From: Mycobacterium shigaense
GTDB lineage: Bacteria; Actinomycetota; Actinomycetes; Mycobacteriales; Mycobacteriaceae
Length of the DNA stretch: 64,000 bases
Reading direction: 5' to 3'
Assembly (NCBI RefSeq): GCF_002356315.1
Contig: NZ_AP018164.1
Coordinates: 1,736,001-1,800,000, forward strand
The notes beneath the pieces are model-generated. The model did no database searches. It was not told the origin of the DNA and saw only the letters and a list, made by a program, of their open reading frames with translations. Both the position numbers and the translations under genes were made by a program. Positions 19,515 to 28,932 of this stretch are shown here, piece after piece; positions within the stretch are counted from its first letter, which is position 1; every line of letters starts with the position of its first letter.

Positions 19515-20246
19515 ATGACCCGGACGTGGCCGCCGCGCGCGGTGATCCGCAAAGCGTCAGGATTGCGCACCCTGGAGTCCGCGCTGCACCGCGGCGGTTT
19601 GGGCCCGGTGGCCGGGGTCGACGAGGTTGGCCGCGGCGCATGCGCGGGCCCGCTGGTGGTGGCGGCCTGCGTGCTCGGCCCGAACCGTCTGGAAAGTCTT
19701 GCGGCCCTTGATGACTCGAAGAAGCTCAACGAAAGGGAACGAGAGCGGCTGTTCCCGCTGATCCGCCGCTACGCGCTGGCCTATCACGTGGTGTTCATCC
19801 CGTCGGTCGAGGTGGACCGGCGCGGGGTGCACGTGGCCAATATCGAAGGCATGCGGCGCGCGGTGGCCGGGCTGCCGGTGCGGCCGGGGTATGTGCTCAG
19901 CGACGGCTTCCGGGTGCCCGGCTTGCCGATGCCGTCGCTGCCGGTCGTCGGGGGCGACGCGGCCGCCGCCTGCATCGCCGCGGCCAGTGTGCTGGCCAAA
20001 GTGAGCCGGGACCGGTTGATGGTCGCCATGGACGCCGACCATCCCGGCTACGGCTTCGCCGACCACAAGGGCTACAGCACCCCCGCGCACAGCAGGGCAC
20101 TGCAGCAGCTGGGGCCCTGCGCCGAGCACCGGTATTCGTTCATCAACGTCCGGCGCGTGGCTACCCACTCCGCCGGCGGCGCGGGATCGCGGGTGGTGGC
20201 CGAGTGCAGACCCGACCCTCCGGGCGAGCACGGCGAATTCCGGTGA
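19515..20246 (+). CDS. rnhB: Ribonuclease HII
   Basis: The 243-residue enzyme has [21 protein letters not shown] with the first catalytic Asp-Glu pair, [36 protein letters not shown], and [15 protein letters not shown]. It removes ribonucleotides from RNA-DNA hybrids. The ATG at 19515 is chosen; TTG 19509 is an alternative two codons earlier. It lies 13 bp after lepB and 77 bp before the DUF2469 gene. Confidence 0.95.
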   Translation: MTRTWPPRAVIRKASGLRTLESALHRGGLGPVAGVDEVGRGACAGPLVVAACVLGPNRLESLAALDDSKKLNERERERLFPLIRRYALAYHVVFIPSVEVDRRGVHVANIEGMRRAVAGLPVRPGYVLSDGFRVPGLPMPSLPVVGGDAAAACIAAASVLAKVSRDRLMVAMDADHPGYGFADHKGYSTPAHSRALQQLGPCAEHRYSFINVRRVATHSAGGAGSRVVAECRPDPPGEHGEFR

Positions 20247-20323
20247 GGAAAGATGGGAGGGGACTTTCCGCCCCAGGGCCTCCGAAAGGCGGGGACATTG
20301 GCAGGAGAAGGACGTCTGAGCAG

Positions 20324-20629
20324 ATGAGCGCTGAGGATCTCGAAAAGTACGAAACCGAGATGGAGCTCTCGCTGTACCGCGAATACAAGGACATCGTCGG
20401 GCAGTTCAGCTACGTCGTGGAGACCGAGCGGCGCTTCTATCTGGCCAACAGCGTGGAGATGGTGCCCCGCAACGCCGACGGCGAGGTCTACTTCGAGCTG
20501 CGGCTCTCCGATGCCTGGGTGTGGGACATGTATCGGCCGGCGCGGTTCGTCAAGCAGGTGCGCGTGGTCACCTTCAAGGACGTCAACATCGAAGAGGTGG
20601 AGAAGCCGGAGCTGCGGCTTCCCGAATAG
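20324..20629 (+). CDS. DUF2469 conserved protein
   Basis: The 101-residue acidic protein begins MSAEDLEKYETEMELSLYRE and carries VVETERRFYLANSVEMVPR and DAWVWDMYRPARFVKQVRV. It is a highly conserved actinobacterial protein (Rv2901c type, DUF2469) of unknown function that always follows rnhB. No membrane segment or catalytic motif is seen. Start ATG at 20324. Confidence 0.9.
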   Translation: MSAEDLEKYETEMELSLYREYKDIVGQFSYVVETERRFYLANSVEMVPRNADGEVYFELRLSDAWVWDMYRPARFVKQVRVVTFKDVNIEEVEKPELRLPE

Positions 20630-20631
20630 CC

Positions 20632-21405
20632 CTAGCCGGTCAGGGGATTCTCGCCGCCGGACGGCAGTTGGCCGCGCGTTTCGATGACGGCCCGCGCCAC
20701 GTCGGCCAGCTTGATGTTCAGCGCCTGGGAGTGGTGTCGCAGCAGGTCGAACGCGTCGTCCTCGGTGATGTCGTTCAAGGCCATCAGCATGCCGACCGCC
20801 TTGCCGATCTCCCGGTTGCTCAGCAGGCCGCGGCGCAGGCTCGCGGCGTCTTCGCCCTTGGCCACGGCATTGATCGCCACGCTGGCGAAGGCCGCCAGCA
20901 CCGCCGCCCGCCCTGCCGCCTCGGCGTCGAACAGGTTTGGCGTGTCGCTGAACAGATTGAGCGCGGCGCCCTTGCGCTTGTTGACCAGCAGCCTGAATCC
21001 CATGGCCCCGCGCACCGGGGTGTCCGCGACCAGCGCCTTGGCGAGCTTGGGCCACAGGGACGGCGTGGTCAGGTCCGCGTCGATCTGGGGGGTTTCCTCC
21101 TCGATCGCGTCGATGCACGGCCCGTCGCCGGTGCGCCGCTCGAACTCGTCGATCTGCCGGGCGAGCTGGTCGCTCGCGCCGACGGTGACGTAGTTGTCGC
21201 CCTCGCGCACCAGCAGGCTGGCGTGGTCGCAGCCCTTGACGACCAGGGTCGCGGCGATGCAGATCGCGGCGTACATCTCGTTCGCCGCCGAGCCCTGGTA
21301 GATGATCTCCGCGAGGGCCGCGAAGACGGTTCCGGGGTCGGCTTTTTCCCCGCCGGGCAACAAATCGGGCACATCGGCATTCGAGGCGTTCGAGTCGTCT
21401 GCCAT
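20632..21405 (-). CDS. GAF-ANTAR antiterminator-type regulator
   Basis: The 257-residue protein has an N-terminal GAF domain (about 25-170, with GDGPCIDAIEEE and GAMGFRLLVN) and a C-terminal ANTAR domain (about 195-250: LSNREIGKAVGMLMALNDI, then DAFDLLRHHSQALNIKLADV). ANTAR domains bind paired hairpins in nascent RNA and prevent termination. The GAF domain probably senses a small ligand. The start at 21405 is preferred to the ATG at 21453 because AGAGAGG lies just upstream. It occupies the place where M. tuberculosis carries fdhF, and is divergent from fdhD. Its RNA target is not evident in this window. Confidence 0.88.
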   Translation of the reverse strand: MADDSNASNADVPDLLPGGEKADPGTVFAALAEIIYQGSAANEMYAAICIAATLVVKGCDHASLLVREGDNYVTVGASDQLARQIDEFERRTGDGPCIDAIEEETPQIDADLTTPSLWPKLAKALVADTPVRGAMGFRLLVNKRKGAALNLFSDTPNLFDAEAAGRAAVLAAFASVAINAVAKGEDAASLRRGLLSNREIGKAVGMLMALNDITEDDAFDLLRHHSQALNIKLADVARAVIETRGQLPSGGENPLTG

Positions 21406-21646
21406 GGTGTGCCTCTCTTGCTGTGTCGCGGCCGCTCGGGCGTGTTCGGTCACCGTAGATCATCGGTTTTCCGCCGTCAGCCCGACGTCGTCTGATGCCG
21501 GCCAGCGCCGGCCGCCCACGCCCCTGGACGTAGCGTAAAGCACGTGGTCGCGGCGTTGGCCATGTTCCGTGCGAACGGGCCGCCGGCGGCGGCCCGAGGT
21601 AGTTTGGGTTGGTGGTGTGCGCGCGGGTGGCCGAAGTGATGGCGCA

Positions 21647-22468
21647 GTGGGGAATGTAACCGCGCGACGGCACGCCCAACATCTCACCGCCGATCGGGCG
21701 ATCACCCGCCCCGAGACCCTGGCCGTCGAAGAACCGCTGGAAATTCGGGTGGACGGGACGCCGGTCACGGTGACGATGCGCACGCCCGGTTCCGATTTCG
21801 AACTCGCGCGAGGCTTTCTGCTGACCGAGGGCGTGATCGCCGATCGCGAGCAGGTGCACGCCATCCGCTACTGCGACGGCCGCGACGACAAGGGCGCCAA
21901 CACCTACAACGTGCTGGATGTGACGCTGGCCGCCGGGGTCGCGCCGCCGGACCTCGACGTCACCCGGAACTTCTACACCACCTCGTCGTGCGGGGTCTGC
22001 GGCAAGGCGTCGCTGGACGCGGTGCGGGTGATCGGCCGTTTTGCGCCGGGTGATGACCCCGTGACGGTGGCCGCGGCCACGCTGCAGGCGATGCCCGGCC
22101 AACTTCGGGGGGCGCAAAAGGTTTTCGCGAGCACCGGCGGGCTGCACGCGGCGGCGCTCTTCGCCGCCGACGGCGCGATGCTGGTGGTGCGCGAGGACAT
22201 CGGCAGGCACAACGCCGTCGACAAGGTCATCGGCTGGGCGCTGGAAAACGGGCGGGTGCCGGTGGCGGGCTCGGTGCTGCTGGTCAGCGGGCGGGCCTCG
22301 TTCGAGTTGACGCAGAAGGCCGTGGTGGCCGGTATCCCCGTGCTGGCCGCGGTGTCGGCGCCGTCGTCGTTGGCGGTGTCGCTGGCCGAGGAGTCCGGAC
22401 TCACGCTGGTGGCGTTCCTGCGGGGGGACTCGATGAACGTGTACACCCGCGCGGATCGCATCCGGTAG
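21647..22468 (+). CDS. fdhD: Sulfurtransferase FdhD (formate dehydrogenase accessory)
   Basis: The 273-residue protein carries TSSCGVCGK with the CxxC sulfur-carrying cysteines, [19 protein letters not shown] near the N-terminus, and [18 protein letters not shown]. FdhD moves sulfur from a cysteine desulfurase to the molybdenum cofactor of formate dehydrogenase. GTG at 21647 is taken as the start because family proteins begin close to a [12 protein letters not shown] segment; the open frame reaches 21569. No fdhF is adjacent, unlike M. tuberculosis. Confidence 0.92.
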   Translation: MGNVTARRHAQHLTADRAITRPETLAVEEPLEIRVDGTPVTVTMRTPGSDFELARGFLLTEGVIADREQVHAIRYCDGRDDKGANTYNVLDVTLAAGVAPPDLDVTRNFYTTSSCGVCGKASLDAVRVIGRFAPGDDPVTVAAATLQAMPGQLRGAQKVFASTGGLHAAALFAADGAMLVVREDIGRHNAVDKVIGWALENGRVPVAGSVLLVSGRASFELTQKAVVAGIPVLAAVSAPSSLAVSLAEESGLTLVAFLRGDSMNVYTRADRIR

Positions 22469-22476
22469 GCGGGCGC

Positions 22477-22650
22477 ATGGCGCGGTTCAAGACGGAGATG
22501 GCGACCTGTCCGGCCTGCCGGCGGGAGGCCGAGGCCACCGTCGAGTACACCTACGACAGCGACGGCAACGTCATCGGCAGGCGGGTGCGTGAGGTGCATT
22601 GCCGATCCGCCGACTGCCCGGGCAGCGACGTACCCCCGCACTGGGGCTGA
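22477..22650 (+). CDS. Small Cys-rich zinc-ribbon-like protein
   Basis: A 57-codon frame lies 8 bp after fdhD. The product begins [20 protein letters not shown], continues with an aromatic/Asp strand ([16 protein letters not shown]) and ends [16 protein letters not shown]. The CxxC plus CxxxxC arrangement suggests a single zinc ribbon. The start ATG at 22477, absence of other frames and in-line placement in the fdhD-yraN interval support it being real. Function is unknown; it may be linked to FdhD. Confidence 0.65.
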   Translation: MARFKTEMATCPACRREAEATVEYTYDSDGNVIGRRVREVHCRSADCPGSDVPPHWG

Positions 22651-22791
22651 TTATGGTGCAGGGCAGAGACATTCGCCGGCCGTCGGGGTTCGGCTGTGGA
22701 TGGATGCCCGGCTGGGGATAACCCCGCCGTCGCGCGGTCCTCGGACGGTCGTCGGGCGGCGCATGTCGGCGCCGCCGGGCACGGTAGCCGC

Positions 22792-23187
22792 ATGACGACG
22801 TGGAAGGCCTACGAGGCCGAGAAGAGACCGTCCCGGATACAGCTCGGGGCGATGGGCGAGGGCCTGGCCGTGGACCACCTGACCGGGATGGGATTGCGGA
22901 TCCTGCAGCGCAATTGGCGGTGCCGCCACGGCGAGCTCGACGTGATCGCGTGCGACGACGCCCGCGGCATGGTGGTGTTCGTCGAGGTCAAGACGCGCAC
23001 CGGCGACGGCTTCGGCGGCCTGCCGTACGCGGTCACCGAGCGTAAGTTCCGGCGGCTGCGCCGGCTGGCGGGGCTGTGGCTGGCCGCTCAGGACCGCCGC
23101 TGGGCGGCGGTGCGCCTGGACGTGATCGGGGTGCGGCTGCGGCCGGCTCGCGACCCGGAGATCACCCACCTGCAGGGGATCGGCTGA
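22792..23187 (+). CDS. UPF0102 (YraN family) endonuclease-like protein
   Basis: The 131-residue protein has LGAMGEGLAVDHLTGMGLRI, WRCRHGELDVIACDD and VFVEVKTRTGDGFGG. These match the restriction-endonuclease-like YraN/UPF0102 fold, with ELD...EVK as the putative metal-binding core. It corresponds to Rv2898c. It is followed by comM with a TGATG overlap and then dprA, the conserved DNA-processing cluster. The activity in vivo is not established. Confidence 0.92.
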   Translation: MTTWKAYEAEKRPSRIQLGAMGEGLAVDHLTGMGLRILQRNWRCRHGELDVIACDDARGMVVFVEVKTRTGDGFGGLPYAVTERKFRRLRRLAGLWLAAQDRRWAAVRLDVIGVRLRPARDPEITHLQGIG

Positions 23188-24698
23188 TGGCGCTGGGGCG
23201 TGCGTTCTCGGTCGGGGTGCGCGGGCTGGACGGCGAGATCGTGGAGATCGAGGCCGACATCACCTCCGGGCTACCGGGGGTACACCTGGTCGGCCTGCCC
23301 GACGCCGCGTTGCAGGAATCCCGCGACCGCGTTCGCGCGGCGGTCACCAACTGCGGCGACGAGTGGCCGATGTCGCGGCTGACCCTGGCGCTGTCGCCGG
23401 CGACGCTGCCGAAGATGGGATCGGTCTACGACGTCGCGCTGGCCGCCGCGGTGCTGTCGGCGCAGCGCAAGCACCCGTGGGAACGGCTGGAAAAGACGGT
23501 GCTGCTGGGGGAGTTGTCCCTGGACGGCCGCGTGCGGCCGGTACGCGGCGTGCTGCCCGCCGTGCTGGCCGCCAAGCGCGAGGGCTGGCCAGCCGTCGTG
23601 GTGCCCGTGGACAACCTGGCCGAGGCCAGCCTGGTCGACGGCGTCAACGTGTGGGGTGTGCGCACCCTCGGGCAACTGCGGGCCTGGTTGTGCGGTTCGG
23701 CGCAGTTGCACCACCGGATCAGCGGGGGCAGCACCGAGCCCGAGCCGGCCGCGGATCTGGCCGACGTGGTCGGGCAAGCGCAGGCGCGCTTCGCGGTCGA
23801 GGTGGCGGCGGCCGGGGCGCACCACCTGATGCTGACCGGTCCCCCGGGTGTCGGTAAAACCATGCTGGCGCAACGTCTTCCGGGGTTGTTGCCGAAGCTG
23901 ACGGACGGTGAGGCCCTGGAGGTCACGGCCATCCACTCGGTGGCCGGCCTGCTGTCCGGGGACACGCCGCTGATCACCCGGGCGCCGTTCGTGGCGCCGC
24001 ACCACAGCTCCAGCGTCGCGGCCCTGGTGGGCGGGGGCTCGGGACTGGCCCGCCCCGGCGCCGTGAGCCGGGCCCACCGCGGGGTGCTCTTCCTCGACGA
24101 GTGCGCCGAGATCAGCGTCTCGGCACTCGAGGCGCTGCGAACACCGTTGGAGGACGGGGAGATTCGCCTGGCCCGCCGCGACGGCGTGGCGTGCTATCCG
24201 GCCCGGTTCCAGTTGGTGCTGGCCGCCAACCCGTGCCCGTGCGCGCCAGCGGATCCGCGCGATTGCATCTGCGCGGCGGCAACCAAGCGCCGTTACCTTG
24301 GCAAGCTGTTCGGGCCACTGCTGGACAGGGTGGACCTGCGGGTGCAGCTGCACCCGGTACGGGCGGGGGCGATTTCGTCCGTCGAGGGCGAATCGACCGC
24401 CCAGGTGCGCGCCCGGGTGGCACAGGCGCGCGAGACGGCCGCCGCGCGCTGGCGCCCGCACGGATTCCGCACCAACGCCGAGGTCAGCGGGTCGTTGCTG
24501 CGCCGGAGATTCCGCCCCGGCAACGCCGCGATGAATCCGCTGCGCATCGCCCTGGACCGCGGGCTGCTCAGCATCCGCGGGCTGGATCGCTCGCTGCGGG
24601 TCGCGTGGAGCCTGGCCGATCTGGCCGGCCGCAGTTCGCCCGGCCTCGACGAGGTCTCCGCGGCGCTCAGCTTCCGGCAACCCGAAGCGCACCGATGA
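23187..24698 (+). CDS. comM: ComM-type Mg-chelatase-like AAA+ ATPase
   Basis: The 503-residue protein (Rv2897c type) has an N-terminal Lon-like/ChlI domain beginning MALGRAFSVGVRGLDGEIVE, Walker A TGPPGVGKTMLAQR, Walker B VLFLDECAEI, and a Cys-rich insert (NPCPCAPADPRDCICAAATK) of the YifB/ComM family. In transformable bacteria ComM is a helicase aiding branch migration of incoming DNA. It overlaps the upstream YraN stop (TGATG) and the downstream dprA start (ATGA), so the three are coupled. Confidence 0.93.
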   Translation: MALGRAFSVGVRGLDGEIVEIEADITSGLPGVHLVGLPDAALQESRDRVRAAVTNCGDEWPMSRLTLALSPATLPKMGSVYDVALAAAVLSAQRKHPWERLEKTVLLGELSLDGRVRPVRGVLPAVLAAKREGWPAVVVPVDNLAEASLVDGVNVWGVRTLGQLRAWLCGSAQLHHRISGGSTEPEPAADLADVVGQAQARFAVEVAAAGAHHLMLTGPPGVGKTMLAQRLPGLLPKLTDGEALEVTAIHSVAGLLSGDTPLITRAPFVAPHHSSSVAALVGGGSGLARPGAVSRAHRGVLFLDECAEISVSALEALRTPLEDGEIRLARRDGVACYPARFQLVLAANPCPCAPADPRDCICAAATKRRYLGKLFGPLLDRVDLRVQLHPVRAGAISSVEGESTAQVRARVAQARETAAARWRPHGFRTNAEVSGSLLRRRFRPGNAAMNPLRIALDRGLLSIRGLDRSLRVAWSLADLAGRSSPGLDEVSAALSFRQPEAHR

Positions 24699-25861
24699 CC
24701 GCCAACCTCGACGAATCCGTTTGCCGGGCATGGGCTTATCTGTCCCGGGTGGCCGAGCCGCCATGCCCGCAACTTGCCGCCCTGGTGCAATCGGTAGGCC
24801 CGGTCGAGGCGGCCGACCGGGTGCGCCGCGGGCTGGTCGACGATGAGCTGGCCCGGCACACCCAAGCCCGGCGCGATATCGACCGGGCCGCGCAGGATGT
24901 CGAGCTGCTCGCGCAGCGCGGCGGGCGGCTGATCACACCCGACTGCGATGAGTGGCCGCTGCTCGCGTTCGCGGCATTCGGCTTCGCCGGGGTGCGGCCG
25001 AATGCCGTTCCGCCGCTGGTGTTGTGGGCGCAGGGCCCCGCGCGGCTGGACGAGGTGGCGTACCGCGCGGCCGCGGTGGTCGGAACCCGGGCGGCCACCG
25101 CGTACGGCGAATACGTCGCCGCAGACCTGGCGGCCGGGCTGGTCGAGCGTGACGTCGCCGTGGTCTCCGGGGGCGCCTACGGCATCGACGGCGCCGCGCA
25201 CCGCGCGGCCCTGAACTGCGACGGACTGACCGTCGCGGTTCTCGCCGGCGGCATCGATATCCCTTATCCCGCAGGCCATTCCGCCCTGCTGCATCGCATC
25301 GCCCGGCGCGGGCTGGTGTTCACCGAATACCCGCCGGGCGTGCGCCCGGCGCGCTACCGGTTCCTGACCCGTAACCGCTTGGTGGCCGCCACCTCCGGGG
25401 CGGCGGTCGTGGTCGAGGCCGGCCTGCGCAGCGGCGCGGCGAACACCGCGGCGTGGGCGCGCGGCCTGGGCCGGGTGGTGGCCGCGGTGCCCGGGCCCGT
25501 GACGTCGTCGGCCTCGGCGGGGTGCCATGCGCTGCTGCGCAACGGCGCGGAGCTGGTCACCCGGGCCGATGATATCGTCGAACTCGTCGGCCGCGTAGGC
25601 GAATTCGCCTCTGAGGAGCCGCATCCCGGCACCGCGCTGGACGGGCTGGGCGAGGCCGAGCGTTTGGTGTACGAGGCGTTGCCCGGCCGCGGCGCGGTCA
25701 CAGTCGACGAGATCGCGGTCGGGTCGGGCCTGGCGCCCGAACAGGTGCTGGGGCCGCTGGCGATCCTGGAGGTGTCCGGGTTGGCCGAGCGCGACTGCGG
25801 CCGGTGGCGAATCGTGCGTGCCCGCGACCGAGAAGAGGAGGTGCGGATTCGAGCTACGTGA
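24695..25861 (+). CDS. dprA: DNA processing protein DprA
   Basis: The 388-residue protein has the DprA Rossmann-like core: AAAVVGTRAATAYGE, VVSGGAYGIDGAAHRAAL, VLAGGIDIPYPAGH, RFLTRNRLVAATSGAAVVVE and SGAANTAAWARGLGR. A C-terminal winged-helix segment follows (about 320-388). It loads RecA on single-stranded DNA in transformation; its role in mycobacteria is unclear. It corresponds to Rv2896c and overlaps comM by ATGA. The accessory NRPS island starts directly after this gene. Confidence 0.95.
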   Translation: MTANLDESVCRAWAYLSRVAEPPCPQLAALVQSVGPVEAADRVRRGLVDDELARHTQARRDIDRAAQDVELLAQRGGRLITPDCDEWPLLAFAAFGFAGVRPNAVPPLVLWAQGPARLDEVAYRAAAVVGTRAATAYGEYVAADLAAGLVERDVAVVSGGAYGIDGAAHRAALNCDGLTVAVLAGGIDIPYPAGHSALLHRIARRGLVFTEYPPGVRPARYRFLTRNRLVAATSGAAVVVEAGLRSGAANTAAWARGLGRVVAAVPGPVTSSASAGCHALLRNGAELVTRADDIVELVGRVGEFASEEPHPGTALDGLGEAERLVYEALPGRGAVTVDEIAVGSGLAPEQVLGPLAILEVSGLAERDCGRWRIVRARDREEEVRIRAT

Positions 25862-26508
25862 CTCAGGAAAACGCGTCGACGGTGCACCACGCGCTCTCGG
25901 CGGCGCGGGAGGGGTTCGGCTCAGGTGGGTCTTGTCTTCCGACAGATGCAAGCCCGCCGGAGCCAGCACTGTGGCCATCTCACCGAACAGCGTTTCAAAC
26001 CTCGACAGCGGGAACGTGGCGGTCTCTCACCTCCGCACGGCCAAACAGCGCGGAGTGGCGCTTAATACCATTGAGCCACAACAATATTAGGACAAGTTGC
26101 AATGAACCGTCGGTTGATCGAGCCCACTGGGTGTCGACGGGTCACGACCAGCTCGGCGTCGAGCTGCGCTTATCGGTGGCTGCCAGATCATCGGCCTCCA
26201 CACTTGGGGTGTCCTAGATGACTCCGGCATCGATCAACGAGCTTCCACCGAAACAAGATGGCCTGAGCGATCCCGATCGGGGCCACCCGCGGCGGCCACT
26301 AGCCCACCAGCGCAGCGCTCTCCGAAGCACCGACGAATCACCCAGCGCCCTAAGTCACTACTAGGTTTTGGTCACAGGCCCTTACGGATTATTTACGCCG
26401 AAGACACTGTCGCTGGGATTGTGCGCCCTACGCAGATCGCATATGATCAGATTGATCACATAGATACTGGGCATAGGTATATTAATCCGCTGCACCTAGG
26501 GAGATCCA
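25862..26508 (+). other. Left edge of NRPS island, mostly non-coding
   Basis: The 647-bp stretch has lower GC and no intact gene. It holds an apparent reverse-transcriptase fragment on the minus strand at its left end (25918-25999). Near the right end, two TGATCA palindromes (around 26445-26460) sit in an AT-rich segment upstream of the MbtH gene and could be a promoter or operator. The rest has no recognisable feature. Confidence 0.6.
25918..25999 (-). pseudogene. Possible group II intron reverse-transcriptase fragment
   Basis: On the minus strand the frame reads RFETLFGEMATVLAPAGLH followed by LSEDKTHLS. This resembles the stretch found in bacterial group II intron reverse transcriptases just before the FDFLG motif (VLAP-GL-LS--KT). 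Only about 27 codons remain; no catalytic YADD box or intron RNA domain was found nearby. The assignment rests on a short match from memory. Confidence 0.4.
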
Positions 26509-26748
26509 TTGAGTGTCAATCCGTTTGATGACGAGAAGGGCAGTTTCTTCGTCCTAGTCAACGACGAAGACCAACACAGCTTATGGCCGGTGTTTGCTTC
26601 TGTTCCAGTTGGCTGGCGAGTCGTCTACGGCGAGGCGGATCGCGTCGCGTGTCTGGACTACATCGAACAGCACTGGCCTGACATACGGCCGAGAAGTTTG
26701 CGTGAGAGGTTGGCAAGTGCGCAGCCTGACGGAGGGCTTCCGCAGTAA
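26509..26748 (+). CDS. MbtH-like protein
   Basis: The 79-residue protein shows the MbtH signature: [36 protein letters not shown], and [19 protein letters not shown] with the invariant Trp residues. MbtH-like proteins bind and stabilise the adenylation domains of non-ribosomal peptide synthetases and are often needed for their activity. The start is TTG at 26509 with AGGGAG closely upstream. It precedes the NRPS by 196 bp. It is a separate paralogue from the mycobactin mbtH, which lies elsewhere in mycobacterial genomes. Confidence 0.95.
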   Translation: MSVNPFDDEKGSFFVLVNDEDQHSLWPVFASVPVGWRVVYGEADRVACLDYIEQHWPDIRPRSLRERLASAQPDGGLPQ

Positions 26749-26944
26749 CAGGTTGCCTCAATGTGAGGCTACAGCCGGTCAACTGGGCAACCGAGTACGC
26801 AAGTCCACTTTGTATTAGGGCGTCCAGTGGCGGGGTTTTGCCACGGTTGGCAGCGCGTTTCTGACGATGTGCGATAAGCCATTTCAACGATAAGCGGCGT
26901 TGAGAGTCTGGCGTAATGGCTTTAACTGGGGGGGTTGCTTTCTT

Positions 26945-28714
26945 ATGCTAAATTTCGGTACGCAATCGGATGTCCTGGGACCTCTAACTGCTGCGCAGCG
27001 ATCGATGTGGGCTGCCCAACAACTGCAGCCCGGCGTTCCCTATAACTTTGCTGGCTATTTTGCGATCGACCACTTTGTCGACGTCGAGAGACTGTCGGTT
27101 GCCTGCCGAGCCGCCGCGGCGCGGTTTGGCACGCCATGCGCGCGGTTGGCCCTGGGCGACGACGGCGAACCAGTTTTCATGGTGGACCGCTCGTTCCGAC
27201 AGACTGCACGCAGTATCGATTTTCGCGCTGAGTGTGATCCCGTAGCTGCTGCTCATCGCTGGATGAACAATGAATACCGGCAGCCTGTTGATCTGTTTCG
27301 TGACCGACTCACCGACTTCGCGCTGCTGCGGATCAGCGATGAGATGTCCTATTTCTACCTACGTATTCACCATGTTCTCTGTGACGGGTACGGTGCCCTT
27401 AACATTGTCCGGCATATTGCGGCCGTCTACTCGGGGTCAGTTGAGGCGACCACCGAAGTTGACTTTTCCGAGTTTGCTTTGCTCCGCGAGGCAGATCGGA
27501 AGTACCAGGAATCTTCGCGCAGTGCCATCGATTCCGAGTACTGGAAGTCTGTGGTACGCGGGCCTGTTGACGTCACTGATCTGACAGGGGTAAGTAGGTT
27601 AGTCGAACCACGCCATCCGACGGTACGTGAATTGGCGTTTCGGCATCGACTACCGAACAACCAGGGTGATCAACTCCATGTCGCAAGGGTGGTTGCGACG
27701 CTCGCGGTGTTCATTGCGAAAACCACTGGGCGCCAGAATATTTGGATGTCTCTGCCGGTTTCTGCGCGTACAACCGCGGCGCTAAAAAAGTGTGCGGGCA
27801 TGGTGTCTAATTTGGTGCCACTGCACATCTGCGTCGATGAACGCGACACTATTGGTGCACTGACTGATCAGGTCGCCACAGCGTTGATCGGTGCGTTGCG
27901 GCATCAACAGTTCCGGCGTTGGCCGGACTTGGTCACGGATGCAACTCGTCTTGGCATGAACGTCGAGTTCGGTCCGATTATCAACATTCTGGACTTCAAT
28001 GTCCCGGTTCGTTTCGGCTCTTCGGAAGCGACGGGCCAGGTATTGTCTACGTTCCCTGTACAAGATATCTCGGTCAACGTCTATCCAACGCTGAGTGACG
28101 GCGTGCCCCGGATTGACTTCGCATGGAATCCGGATCGCTACAGCGACGATGAGATCGCCGCGCACGTAGCGCGTCTGGAACTAGCTTTTGACAGCCTTGT
28201 GACGGCTGATCCTGGTGTCCGGGTGTCCTCGATTGAGGTGCTCGATGGTGGTGAGCGGGCGCGGTGGGAGCAGTGGAGTAACCGGGAAGTGCTGGACTTG
28301 CCGGTGGTGTCGGCGGTGTCGGTGCCTGCGGTGTTTGCTCAGCAGGTGGCTCGCCTTGGTGATGCGGTGGCGGTCGGTTTCGCGGGTGTGTCGTTGACGT
28401 ATCGGCAACTGGATGAGGCCTCGAATCGGGTGGCGCAGTGGTTGGTTGGTCGTGGTGTGGGGGCTGGGTCGTGTGTGGCGTTGGTGATGCCGCGTTCGCT
28501 TGAGGCGATTACTGCGATTGTGGGGGTGCTCAAGTCGGGGGCGGCTTATGTGCCGATCGATCCCGCGGTGCCCGATACCCGTATCGAGTTCGTGCTCACG
28601 GATGCGGCTCCGGTCGCGGTGATCACCACCGCGGGACTTGTTGAGCGCCTTGCTGGCCTTGTTGGTCATGGTTTGTGGGTGATTGATGTTGATGACCCGG
28701 CGATCGCGGCTTAA
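26945..28714 (+). CDS. NRPS part 1: condensation domain and N-terminal part of adenylation domain 1
   Basis: This 589-residue segment begins MLNFGTQSDVLGPLTAAQR and carries a condensation domain (about 1-420) with an intact active site HHVLCDG (His at about 142). From about 430 an adenylation domain starts, with core motifs A1 ([10 protein letters not shown]) and A2 ([12 protein letters not shown]). Translation meets TAA at 28712, between A2 and A3. The same frame continues uninterrupted afterwards, so this is the first third of one C-A-T-C-A-T-R synthetase. A C domain at the N-terminus usually accepts an acyl group or a donor from another protein; no acyl ligase or carrier gene lies nearby. 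ATG at 26945 is preferred over TTG/ATG upstream because the C domain begins there. Confidence 0.85.
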   Translation: MLNFGTQSDVLGPLTAAQRSMWAAQQLQPGVPYNFAGYFAIDHFVDVERLSVACRAAAARFGTPCARLALGDDGEPVFMVDRSFRQTARSIDFRAECDPVAAAHRWMNNEYRQPVDLFRDRLTDFALLRISDEMSYFYLRIHHVLCDGYGALNIVRHIAAVYSGSVEATTEVDFSEFALLREADRKYQESSRSAIDSEYWKSVVRGPVDVTDLTGVSRLVEPRHPTVRELAFRHRLPNNQGDQLHVARVVATLAVFIAKTTGRQNIWMSLPVSARTTAALKKCAGMVSNLVPLHICVDERDTIGALTDQVATALIGALRHQQFRRWPDLVTDATRLGMNVEFGPIINILDFNVPVRFGSSEATGQVLSTFPVQDISVNVYPTLSDGVPRIDFAWNPDRYSDDEIAAHVARLELAFDSLVTADPGVRVSSIEVLDGGERARWEQWSNREVLDLPVVSAVSVPAVFAQQVARLGDAVAVGFAGVSLTYRQLDEASNRVAQWLVGRGVGAGSCVALVMPRSLEAITAIVGVLKSGAAYVPIDPAVPDTRIEFVLTDAAPVAVITTAGLVERLAGLVGHGLWVIDVDDPAIAA

Positions 28715-28932
28715 CCTGCTACTGCGGTGTTATCGGGTCCTGCTCCTGACGATATTGCGTATGTCATTTACACCTCGGGTACTACGGGCACTCCTAAAGG
28801 TGTTGGGATTCCTCATCACAACGTCACTGAGTTGATCGACTCGCTGGGTGTCCGTTTGGAGTTGTCGGCGGGGCAGGTGTGGACGCAGTTCCATTCGTTG
28901 GCGTTCGACTTTTCGGTGTGGGAGATCTTTGG
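28200..28932 (+). repeat. 733-bp direct repeat, copy 1
   Basis: By eye this is identical to 31446-32178 at a spacing of 3246 bp. It spans the end of the condensation domain, the A1-A2 region, the in-frame TAA and the A3 motif. It ends at 28933, where G replaces T. Length and identity were read by eye, so a few differences could have been missed. Confidence 0.85.

Noticed and set aside
20072..22210. A 712-codon minus-strand frame
   Set aside because: It crosses rnhB, the DUF2469 gene, the GAF-ANTAR gene and fdhD without any domain; a shadow frame.
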